DNA of 64,000 nucleotides from positions 62,001 to 126,000 of the forward strand of contig CAJNDS010002576.1 in the NCBI GenBank assembly GCA_905221605.1, written 5' to 3'. A program made the translations under genes and the position numbers. This DNA is from Symbiodinium natans (lineage: Eukaryota > Sar > Dinophyceae > Suessiales > Symbiodiniaceae). This document shows, piece after piece, positions 42,201 to 49,129 of the stretch. The stretch's first letter is position 1; each line of letters begins with the position of its first letter. Under the pieces are notes generated by a model that was not told the origin of the DNA, ran no database searches, and saw only the letters and a program-made list of their open reading frames with translations.

Positions 42201-44015
42201 GCCAATCGCGCGATGGATCAGGAAACGATCCAGCCTCTTCTTAGAAGCAAACACAAGAAGAGGGGCGGCAAGAGACGTCGCGAGGAGGCGACGCACGGCA
42301 AGGGCCGCGACCCGTGGGGTGCTTGGGCAGACGCCCGTGGCAAGGGCCAGGGCAAGCCGAAGGGCAGAGGCAAGTCCGATGCCAAGGGCAAGCCCAAGGG
42401 GAGGGGCAAGTACGCCTGGGGCGCTTTCGCCGCGGGCATTGTTGCCGCGCTCCAACCCCGCCCAAGCACAAGCTGGGTCCCAGCTTTCCCGTGCGGGTCG
42501 GCCCGACCGCCGCCGAGTGTTCCGCTTCCGCCGCGGACCCCCTTTTTCCTGGGTCGCGGGCTCCTCAATCGGTTGATGCACGCCCTCAACGGGAACATCA
42601 ACGGCTGGTGGGGCCTGGCGGCTGCAGCGTCGGCGCCGATTGCCTTGCAGTTGCACCGCGGGGTCGTGCATGTTGTCGAGGACTCCATGCACGCGGTTGC
42701 AACGGTTTCGGCCGACGTTGTTGAGGAAATCGGCCATGGGGCCAGGCGGACCGTGTGGGTCGCCGGAACAGCCATCACTCTGGTAGTAGTGATCTTGTGC
42801 GGTGCTGTTCTGTGGTACGTGAGTCGTGCCGTTGCCAATCGCATTGCGCATTTGCGACATGGCAACACCGCGGCCCCTGAGGCGCGGCTGTCTCAGCTCC
42901 TTGGCTCCGAAGCGACGTTTGAAGTCGCGAGCTCCAAGAAAGGGGTGTCCCATAAGGTTTGGGTGCATCTCAAGGAGGAGACAGCTGCCTGTGGCTGTCG
43001 TGCTTACCTGGCAGAAGGACGCTGCGGGCATTGCGATGCCGCAATGGACACCGCTCGTTCCTTAGGGTTTTTGCACGCGGCCCAGCGAGGCGCGGGTCCT
43101 GCGCTCACAGACTCCATTCGGAGTACCGCCTCCGATGCCCTAGCTAAGGGTAAGGTGGTGTTGGGTTTGGGGAACAGTGAAGGGTGTTTCTCCCAACTCG
43201 CGGCCAAGAGCCGCGGGCTCTCCTGCTTTCAGGGGCTCGCGGGTCGTGACCTGGCCGCGGCCCCAGCAGATGGAGCGAGCGCAGCCCACGCACATTCCGG
43301 CTCCGTGCAACGTGCCGCCACTGCCACTGTGGCGCGCACGCCAGGCCGGAGGAACAAGGGCCCAGCCCCCGCTAGGAGTTCTCCAGTCAAAGAAGCGGAA
43401 TTCCTTGCGGGCGGGCCATACATTCAGGCCGCCCAAACGCTGCTTGGGTCCGGAGCAGCAGAGGATGTGATCTACATCCGGGCTTACAGCTTAGATTGCC
43501 CATCCTGCATCGAGGCAATCGAAGCGTCGCTTGGCAAGGGCGCAAGCGTTCGGATTGTCGCCGACATGGGACAATGCCACCGCACCAAGCTCCAGTGGCA
43601 AGCGTTGAAACGCTTGGCGGCCGCAGGTGCCGAGGTGAAGGTGGGTTGCGGCACATCCTTGCGCGACGCCTATGCTCGCGACGGCCGCGGGGCTAAGGTA
43701 GGCACCGGGATTCAAGGGCTGCACCATGCCAAGGCCCTTTGCCTACTGCGGCCTGACGGCGCGGTGGTGCTGATTGGGAGCCTCAATTTTACCACAAGCA
43801 GCAAAGCCAATGCGGAGGCAGGGCTTAAGCTTGAGGTCCCCAAGACGCACCCTGTCGCGCAGTCCTACGTCGAGGATTTCCAGAGGGTGTCGGCTGAGGC
43901 ATTCTCCCTCGATGAGGCGGTTGCAAAGCGCCCTCAGTTGGAGCGAGCCAGTAGCTCCAACGTTGCTGGCAACGCCACTCGTGCCCCCAACACTGCTCCT
44001 CAGGGTATCGAGTAG
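39258..44015 (+). CDS. ORF4: Tpt1/KptA-like RNA 2'-phosphotransferase with zinc fingers and PLD nuclease domain, 1585 aa
   Basis: Begins MGGGGSKG, a plausible N-myristoylation signal followed by basic residues. Residues about 25-230 match Tpt1/KptA in order: Arg-His of the L-R-H motif (R38, H39), VDELI, RAFQGHS (R94, H99), WHGT (H132), a GLIPGG...HYV strand and GADGVALTG. Tpt1 removes a splice-junction 2'-phosphate from RNA using NAD. Then come a C2H2 finger (about 520-545), Glu-rich coiled-coil regions, a RanBP2-like finger near 799, a canonical W-x-C-x2-C-x3-N-x6-C-x2-C finger at about 921-942 and a Lys/Gly-rich tract. A transmembrane helix (about 1168-1192), a SWIM finger CGCRAYLAEGRCGHC (about 1245) and a C-terminal PLD-like domain with H1490-x-K1492, D1500 and GSLNFTTS complete the protein. 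One HxK motif suggests a dimeric nuclease like Zucchini or Nuc. These domains are not part of the usual gag-pol set. Confidence 0.8.
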   Translation: MGGGGSKGRGKSKSPGPKGRKGPPTIDDVQRLLVRCMRHGEGGCRGRFGPGGLYPVDELIEQLGITINQYNQAVAHDASQRKPRLDTSHAGFLRAFQGHSADCGHPMGFMMEGLSETAIDDLIRQYGPAMWHGTDLHVVPSLLQNGLIPGGGPGGRLGVHYVLGHCPTQWEDGRRGFRRGSTCIVEVRLAVLRDAGVPIYAGADGVALTGQIRATGISRIWALPRGSPVYSDLIAELEVDRLVLRVDLKSLGDSSAGPNPPLGRGPKLGTVQASQAAAASSGAASSSTVTVLAPAGRVMAAGAAQPVTPPKAAPKAKGRPLGTPRTSIVPAKPKVYPRRNIPGPNVLEPEDSLEEEAAQAAEGVEEDSSSSDLPDTRAPPAAVRVKEDEEPASGAQAESTEEGVLVLGQSVVTSAKEYLARSEALLRAQKLQSRILEVAGTAMVKLEKITKREESLKTLRREGESRAAGEGADGEEVSDDGQDAPGAAGSSTSARPSGGGTAQSASASEEPRPNADGHYGCSAPGCGLAFESLVQYHLHQAACHGASLPPNLGISPSAPLDPFRQDWRGRLFRRGKDGGYGEVPMLRVIRYHKANGYDHSRVPLLRRGDRIQLEDGSHHIYGGSHPPGWLRDDPELDPLGAPEGSDGGSTPKSEPTEEAVPEPPRKAAPRGRALEPPKGDVQRRLAERRSKRDYSPDLVTPLDDLHAKEIDSFFAGDPAADSLDVILMRAEVRTESHLKVGREEEEPLVKEEQEEEAEVVKDEEVSVEMEAATADEADEVALPANRAYVEGRFYPYGSWRCFFCEAINPVTEDQCLTTHAGGPNAGAPCDGRWINGIDIGWWEVDPQTAPEQWRRRFSAEELEDQQARADAARLLSDEELAEALQAAEEAQAAERAKKRERRQAEKAERDDHISEALRIAGWQCPNCYEWNLSFRQLCFRCSTPLRLAEVVSRGIPDPRRGEQRDSGSESSQDELEYEILLANRAMDQETIQPLLRSKHKKRGGKRRREEATHGKGRDPWGAWADARGKGQGKPKGRGKSDAKGKPKGRGKYAWGAFAAGIVAALQPRPSTSWVPAFPCGSARPPPSVPLPPRTPFFLGRGLLNRLMHALNGNINGWWGLAAAASAPIALQLHRGVVHVVEDSMHAVATVSADVVEEIGHGARRTVWVAGTAITLVVVILCGAVLWYVSRAVANRIAHLRHGNTAAPEARLSQLLGSEATFEVASSKKGVSHKVWVHLKEETAACGCRAYLAEGRCGHCDAAMDTARSLGFLHAAQRGAGPALTDSIRSTASDALAKGKVVLGLGNSEGCFSQLAAKSRGLSCFQGLAGRDLAAAPADGASAAHAHSGSVQRAATATVARTPGRRNKGPAPARSSPVKEAEFLAGGPYIQAAQTLLGSGAAEDVIYIRAYSLDCPSCIEAIEASLGKGASVRIVADMGQCHRTKLQWQALKRLAAAGAEVKVGCGTSLRDAYARDGRGAKVGTGIQGLHHAKALCLLRPDGAVVLIGSLNFTTSSKANAEAGLKLEVPKTHPVAQSYVEDFQRVSAEAFSLDEAVAKRPQLERASSSNVAGNATRAPNTAPQGIE
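39473..39491 (+). other. Bulged-G hairpin
   Basis: GGC, G, GTCG, loop CGCA, CGAC, GCC. In the Tpt1-like coding region. Confidence 0.55.
39708..39726 (+). other. Bulged-G hairpin, GNRA loop
   Basis: GGC, G, GGCC, tetraloop GGGA, GGCC, GCC. In the Tpt1-like coding region. Confidence 0.5.
39824..39842 (+). other. Bulged-G hairpin
   Basis: GGC, G, GTCC, loop TGCG, GGAC, GCC. In the Tpt1-like coding region. Confidence 0.55.
40139..40160 (+). other. Bulged-G hairpin, GTGNCCT-loop subfamily
   Basis: TGC, G, GGTC, loop GTGTCAT, GGCC, GCG; G-U wobbles. Lies shortly after the Tpt1-like domain. An additional hairpin (TGC, G, GCCA, loop GCAG, TGGC, GCG) is at 40088-40106. Confidence 0.6.
40750..40774 (+). 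other. Bulged-G hairpin, ten-pair stem
   Basis: GAGGC, unpaired G, GGACT, loop GCCC, AGTCC, GCCTC. All ten pairs are Watson-Crick. Before the C2H2 finger. Confidence 0.65.
40957..40977 (+). other. Bulged-G hairpin
   Basis: GGC, G, GGGAC, loop GGCT, GTTCC, GCC; one wobble. Confidence 0.5.
42431..42449 (+). other. Bulged-G hairpin
   Basis: CGC, G, GGCA, loop TTGT, TGCC, GCG. After the basic tract of ORF4. Confidence 0.5.
42745..42764 (+). other. Bulged-G hairpin
   Basis: GGC, G, GACC, loop GTGTG, GGTC, GCC. Just before the transmembrane segment. Confidence 0.55.
43023..43043 (+). other. Bulged-G hairpin, five-pair inner stem
   Basis: TGC, G, GGCAT, loop TGCG, ATGCC, GCA. It overlaps the last Cys and His codons of the SWIM finger. 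Confidence 0.55.
43238..43259 (+). other. Bulged-G hairpin, GTGNCCT-loop subfamily
   Basis: CGC, G, GGTC, loop GTGACCT, GGCC, GCG; one wobble. Between the SWIM finger and the PLD-like domain. Confidence 0.65.
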
Positions 44016-44232
44016 GCTGCGGCCAGTTGGCGCGGCGTGGTATGTATCCACGCATTATCAGAGCAGGCGTCGCAGCACGGCACGTTGCTTCGCCAACCTT
44101 TTGCACTTTCTTTTGCGTGACTGCGGGCGAAAGCCGCGGCAGGTCGGAAGCCTGCCCATTTTGCATTCCCCGCACTTTTCTTCTATGCCCTGCCGGTGGC
44201 CCCTCTTGTCGAGGGTGCTCTTTTGCAGGTGC

Positions 44233-44254
44233 TGCGGACCGTGTCCTGGTCGCG
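44233..44254 (+). other. Bulged-G hairpin, GTGNCCT-loop subfamily, 3' UTR copy
   Basis: TGC, G, GACC, loop GTGTCCT, GGTC, GCG. GACC/GGTC is a compensated variant of GTCC/GGAC and GGCC/GGCC. Confidence 0.7.
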
Positions 44255-44292
44255 GCAGTGCGCTCGCCGAAGCGCGTGCGAGTTGCACTGGC

Positions 44293-44314
44293 TGCGGCAC
44301 AAGCAATGTGCGCG
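44293..44314 (+). other. Bulged-G hairpin, 3' UTR
   Basis: TGC, G, GCACA, loop AGCAA, TGTGC, GCG; five-pair inner stem. Confidence 0.55.
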
Positions 44315-44705
44315 GCTCTCGCTGAGTCCGGTAGCCCGTAGGGTAGTTCTGGATAGGTGAGTAGCCGTAGCCGTAGCTTAGGGCCGGTAGTTTGTACAGT
44401 GTACCATTTGTACCATAGCTTTGCACTAGCAGCACAAAGACCTGCCCAGTACTCTGGAGCCTCGCCTGCCAGCACAAAGGTGAGCGCTCGCGACTTGGGG
44501 TGGTTTAGGGTCGTAGAGGGCTGCTGTCGTCGTGCGTCCGTTTGGTAGTGCGGGCTGCCGCCCAAGCCACATGCCAATGCTCATGATGTGCGGGCTCTAC
44601 CAGGGTCGCACGCGACACCCTCGCCCTAGCCCATTTGCCGCGTTGCGGAAGTGCTTGACGCACTATGAGCTCTTGGTGAGCCGGAAGCCTCGGCTGAGGG
44701 GCGAA

Positions 44706-44999
44706 TGTGAGCAGGTCAAAGCATGCATGGTGTGCTTGCTTAGTGCTAGTGCAGCGTGTTGTTTTCCTTTGCATGTGTAGTTTTGCAATTCGTAACAATG
44801 CCAATGTTTTGGCTCAAGTACCGAGCTTGTGCCTTTGAGCACGGTAGTTTCGTACAGTAGCTCTTAGGTTGCTGTGCGGTCCGACCGGACGCACTCAGGC
44901 GTAGCTGCACAAGTGCTTGAACTCGCGAAGTCGTAAAACAGCGTGACCGGGCTGTGATTGCATTGGTTTAGTGCAAGTCCAGTGCTGGTCGACTTCACA
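44706..44999 (+). repeat. 3' LTR of the gypsy-like element
   Basis: Identical over 294 bp to 28022-28315. Followed by the target duplication GGCT at 45000-45003. Confidence 0.93.
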
Positions 45000-45003
45000 G
45001 GCT

Positions 45004-45340
45004 ACAGTTTGTTCACTATATACTATATGATACTATTGTATACTGGCTATGCTATACAGTATAGTCTACGATATAGTATACCATATAGTATAGCATACTA
45101 ACTGCACTATATAGTATAGTATACTCCACTGGCTTCGTGAAATGTCTTCAAGTTTTGAAGCTTCCCCTGAGCTGCGCCGCAGTAGCGTGGTGTCTGACAA
45201 ATGAATAGAGTATAGTAGGAAAATATATATACCGAGTATTATATAGTATGCTATACAGTATATTATATGTAGTATACTATCTAGTATACTATCCAGTATA
45301 CTATACCGTATATTATCTAGCATAGCTAGCCACAAAGATT
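45004..45340. other. AT-rich TATAC-repeat intergenic DNA
   Basis: Dense short palindromic TATAGTATAC-type repeats. Together with the TATAC-rich left flank it is probably the original insertion neighbourhood. No gene. Confidence 0.6.
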
Positions 45341-45343
45341 CTC

Positions 45344-47358
45344 ATGACTTGCCCCGGAGGCGTGCTTAAGACGGTGGTCAACTTCCTCGTTTTGATTCTG
45401 GACCAAGTCATGGATTTGCATCTGGCGGCCAAGGGTCACGTGGAGTTTGCCTGGGCCCTGTCGGGCATCGACTTGGGCACCTTGGAAGTGCAGGGCGACT
45501 CCCGCCCGGCCGACCTGAGGCGAGAACTGGAGGACCTTTCAAAAACTTCGGCCTTGTCATTGCGCCTTGTGCTCGAAGGCGTGCAGGAAGTACAAGACAA
45601 GGCGACGACAGAAGCAAGCCTCGATGATGGCAGCTTGCAGGGAGGGCTGGAGCACCTTCGCCAGGTCGACGCGCTCCTCGACTGCGCCCAGCGCATGGCG
45701 CTCGCAGATCGCTCGCCATGCCGAGTGCTGGCTTTCCGAAAGGAGCCCCCACCTTTTCCAGGGATCAAGCCTTTCTTGAACTTCCTGTTCCGGAATCGGC
45801 ATGAATTGACTTGGGGCCCGAGTGCCATTTACGACCTGACGCGCGGCGTTGTTGCTTTGGAGCAGGATGGTCAGTCTCGCCCGCGGCGCAGGGACAGCAA
45901 CGACAGCAACGACAGCGACTACAGCTTTGACGAACGCCAATTCGACAACCCTTCCCGGACGAGAATCGACTGCAACACACAGTTTTTCATGCCCCTTGTG
46001 GATGAGGAGGGAGTGGAAGATAGGAGCTATGAGGTTTTGGGTACTGCTTTACACCATGCCGTCTTGCGTGGCCTTACCAGCGTGTGCAAGGGCCTGCTTG
46101 ATGACCCGGCCTTTACAGAAAGCGACGCACACTTTGACGTCGGCATCTGGAACCGCCGGGGCCCCGAATATTGTTCTGAGCGAGGTACAGCTCTCCACGC
46201 GGCCCTACCCTCAAGCCTTTGGCGCAACACTATCAACACTGAGATTGTCACAATGCTCCTTCACCACAGGCGCTGGCAGCTGACCTCGTTGACGTCAATG
46301 CCTTGACCTCTGAGGGTTGTAGCGCGCTGCACATGGCCGCTGCCTCAGGGGATGCTGCAACTTGCAAGCTGCTGCTGGACCATGCTGCCTTCACGGCTGC
46401 CGATGCATGGGGCACGTTACCAGAGTCTATCTCGAATTTTTGTTGTACTGACAGGGACCATGACGATGACCATCTCTATCACCCCTTCGACCTCTATTGG
46501 TACTCGCGGTGCCACATGGAGGACACCGGCACGGCCTTGCATACAGCGGTTGAGATGAACCATGCAGATGTTGTTGCAGTTCTTCTCGGCCACAGCCGCT
46601 TCACAGCTGTCACCTTGGCGAATGGAAACGGAAAGACAGCTTTACACAGAGCAGCGATGCTGGGCCGACTTGGCCTTGTCAAGCAGCTGCTGGAAGATGG
46701 CCGCTCCGGGGATGTCCGGACTCGTGCCGGTGAGACGGCGCTCGACCTGGCCCTGCGGCTGAGGCCAGCGGAGCGCGCCCGCAGCCATCGCTCAGCCACC
46801 CTTTCGGACCACGAGCAGGAAGACATGCTTCGCAGGCATGATGCGGTGATCATGGCCCTGGGAGGTCATGGGCTGAAGCTGGACATACCCAACCTTTCCT
46901 CGCAGAGGAAGCAGGCATATGAGCAGTGCTTCCATGCCGAGGACCACATGGATGGCCGCTGGCGCAAGCGTCTGAGTCTCCGGAAAGGGGGCCGTCGAAA
47001 GGACGAGGTAGCGAGGAAGGCGGCCAGGGAAGATGAGCTTGAGAAGCTGGCTGGCAAAGCCGCAGGCCACGTGAAGAAGTGCAAAGAACCCAAAGCATCC
47101 AAGGCCCTGAGCAGCTGGAGCATCGACTCGCCCGACTTTCAAGTAAGCCTGCCCAAAACCACAAACCTTGACGTCATCAAGCGACGCCCCCAAGTGAGGT
47201 GCACAGGCCAAAGCCTCACCATGATCAGTGGGCACCAAGGTGGAGTCTTGGCCGCGTGCGACGGGTTGCGGCATGAAAAGCAGCGCTCGGTGCCACAACT
47301 TCCGGAGCCGATGATATGTGTGCCATGCGAGACCCTAAACCTAAACCCTAAACCCTAA
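45344..47358 (+). pseudogene. Ankyrin-repeat protein gene, interrupted by a -1 frame change
   Basis: Frame 1 (ATG 45344 to stop 46306, 320 aa) has a helical N-terminus, a Ser/Asp-rich linker and ankyrin repeats (GTALHHAVLRGL, GTALHAAL, EIVTMLLHH). The following repeats (CSALHMAAASGDAATCKLLL, GTALHTAVEMNHADVVAVLL, KTALHRAAMLGRLGLVKQLL) continue in the -1 frame from about 46265 to 47358, and that frame has no proper ATG near its start. Joined, the two would give about 660 aa. Ankyrin repeats mediate protein binding. The basic coiled C-terminus ends inside a CCCTAAA tract, so the natural end may be lost. A one-base deletion, a sequencing error or a small unusual intron could explain the break. 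Confidence 0.7.
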
Positions 47359-47432
47359 ACCCTAAACCCTAAACCCTAAACCCTAAACCCTAAACCCTAA
47401 ACCCTAAACCCTAAACCCTAAACCCTAAACCC
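47335..47432. repeat. Interstitial telomere-like tract (CCCTAAA)n
   Basis: About 13 heptamers, starting within the last codons of the ankyrin frame. Confidence 0.9.
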
Positions 47433-47810
47433 TGTACAACTTGCGGAGCCCGGTGGGTGTCTCCATATAATCAGGGTATCAGCTTGAGAAGCTTGTGACG
47501 GCTTCGCGTAAGAATGCTTGATCGAAACTGGACTGGTTCAAGGATCCTCCCCCTAAAACCCACTACCCCTCCTGGAAGAAGCTTTGCAACCTTACACCAC
47601 AAGGGTCCTTGCAACTAAACCCTGAACCCTGAACCCTAAACCCTGTGGGCTCCTGGGCCTGGGTCCCAACTTGCTGCGAAAGCTTTGCAAACTTGTCGTG
47701 GCCTCCATGCAGCAAGGCGTTCCAGCAGCATTTGCTTTAGCGCTGGCCGGCATGCTTCTCCTTGCCTCCGGAAATCTCCTTGACAGCGCTGGCTTGAAGG
47801 AAGCAGAGAC

Positions 47811-47906
47811 TTACTGTTGGTTAGCAGGGAATGGGTGAGGTAGTCTATATCCCATATGTACCCTTTAAGGGATTACATAGGGTACCTCAGACCTGCCAAC
47901 CAGCAG
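47811..47906. mobile_element. MITE family M1, copy B (degenerate right end)
   Basis: Begins TTACTGTTGGTTAGCAGGG and contains GGGTACCTCAG. The right inverted end is altered (CTGCCAACCAGCAGG). Related to copies at 24,221 and 48,263. Confidence 0.65.
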
Positions 47907-48262
47907 GAAGCAGAGAGGGCAGAGGAGGCGTGCTTCTCGGTGGTGGGACTGATGGCGAGCTTGGAGCAGAAATGCCAAGTGGCCAGCCAATTCGAGCACT
48001 TGGTTGATTACTCAGCTTGGTGGCTGGGCTTTTTCAGGAAAGGAGTCTTTCTAGTTTCAACCCTAAACCCGCAACCCTAAACCCTAGACCCTAGACCCTA
48101 GACCCTAGACCCTAAACCCTAAACCCTAAACCCTAAACTCTAAACCCAAACGATTGCCCGCGCCGTCTACGGGTTGCGGCATGGGTTTGCAGCTCCTGCA
48201 AGGGCTTCCCGGACCAGAGGGCGAACCAGGGCGGACCGGGGTGGGGACGACAGAAACTTTGC

Positions 48263-48324
48263 TTACTGTTGGTTAGCAGGGCAGGGGTGAGGTACCTAAA
48301 ATCCCTCCCTGTATATATGTAGAA

Positions 48325-48357
<33 letters not shown>

Positions 48358-48426
48358 ATATAAATGTATCCTTTAAGGGATGAAATAGGGTACCTCATTC
48401 CCTCATTCCCTTCTAACCAACAGTAA
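48263..48426. mobile_element. MITE family M1, copy C
   Basis: Begins TTACTGTTGGTTAGCAGGG and ends CCAACAGTAA, flanked on both sides by GC, a possible 2-bp target duplication. The centre contains a TATATG microsatellite. The right part (GGGTACCTCATTCCCTCATT) matches copy A. Confidence 0.75.
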
Positions 48427-48790
48427 GCCTGGAAGGAAGGGTTGACTTAGGGCAAGGAGGCCAGATCCGGGTCAGCTTGGTTTCCAGACGCCTCTCGGCC
48501 GGGGGCCGAGGCGGACTTGTTTCAAAAAGAACTTTAAGGTTTAGGGTTTTGGGTTGAGGGTTTAGGGTTTAGGGCTGAGCTCTAGTTTGCAAAGGTCCTC
48601 CGCCCTTAAAGAGCAGGTATGTCCTGGAGCAGCTAGCAAGTCCGGGCTTTACCGAGTATACCTGGCTAGAGAAGCTGGCGCAGTCTCCCGTCGGGCAAGC
48701 CGTGAAGCAGAAGGCTCCCCCCAAGGTTTAGGGTTTAGGGTTTAGGGTTTGGGGTTTGGGGTTTGGGGTTTAGGGTTTACCCTAAACTCC

Positions 48791-49077
48791 TGGTTGGAGG
48801 TCCCAGGAGGCATGGAATCTGCAGGGTTGGCCATGGCTTGTAGAGCTCACTCGAATTTCCCTTTTCCACAACAGCAACGACACGAAATCCTTGGTCTTAC
48901 TCGTTCAGGTGCTATACCTGCGATGCCTGGTACATGTAAAAACTGCGTCTGCGTGCCCACACCGGGCCATGTGTTTCCTTGCCCTTCACGGGCCTCGTTG
49001 TTGCCCTTCACCGGGCTTGGACCGCTTGACAGCGACATGCACCCTCTTCTTCCCGGAAAAACGTGAGCACACCAGCA
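48791..49077 (-). repeat. 3' LTR of the copia element
   Basis: 287 bp, about 98 percent identical to 58256-58542. The left flank is CCCTAAACTCC. Confidence 0.88.
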
Positions 49078-49091
49078 CTCCTCCTCGCCTT
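49078..49091 (-). promoter_or_regulatory. Polypurine tract, copia element
   Basis: In element orientation AAGGCGAGGAGGAG directly precedes the 3' LTR, the expected position for the plus-strand primer. Confidence 0.7.
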
Positions 49092-49129
49092 GTGGGCTCG
49101 CTGCCCACTAGGTGTCTCATTCGGGGTGC

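Larger units (their letters stand above)
44016..44705 (+). other. 3' untranslated region of the gypsy-like element
   Basis: Between the ORF4 stop and the 3' LTR. It holds hairpins at 44122-44138 (GNRA loop GAAA, three-pair inner stem), 44233-44254 and 44293-44314. A weak purine-rich tract lies immediately before the LTR (GAGGGGCGAA, ending 44705) as a candidate plus-strand primer. No convincing coding frame. Confidence 0.6.
28022..44999 (+). mobile_element. Complete Ty3/gypsy-related LTR retrotransposon, 16,978 bp
   Basis: Two 294-bp LTRs (28022-28315 and 44706-44999) look identical on direct comparison. They begin TGTGA and end TCACA, and are flanked by the 4-bp target duplication GGCT (28018-28021 and 45000-45003). 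Identical LTRs imply a very recent insertion. Internally, five overlapping ORFs run on the plus strand. In order they encode: Gag N-terminal part; Gag capsid, CCCH fingers, protease, RT C-half, RNase H, integrase; RT N-half; a small ORF; and a large accessory protein. No clear tRNA-primer match follows the 5' LTR (TGGGGGCTGTTC at 28318 is the candidate). A weak purine tract, GAGGGGCGAA, precedes the 3' LTR. Nearly 17 kb is far above the usual 5-7 kb. Confidence 0.92.
47434..48790. other. Repeat-rich intergenic DNA
   Basis: Outside the two M1 MITEs this holds telomere-like tracts at about 47,620, 48,060-48,140, 48,535-48,575 (opposite orientation) and 48,725-48,790. No gene recognised. Confidence 0.5.
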
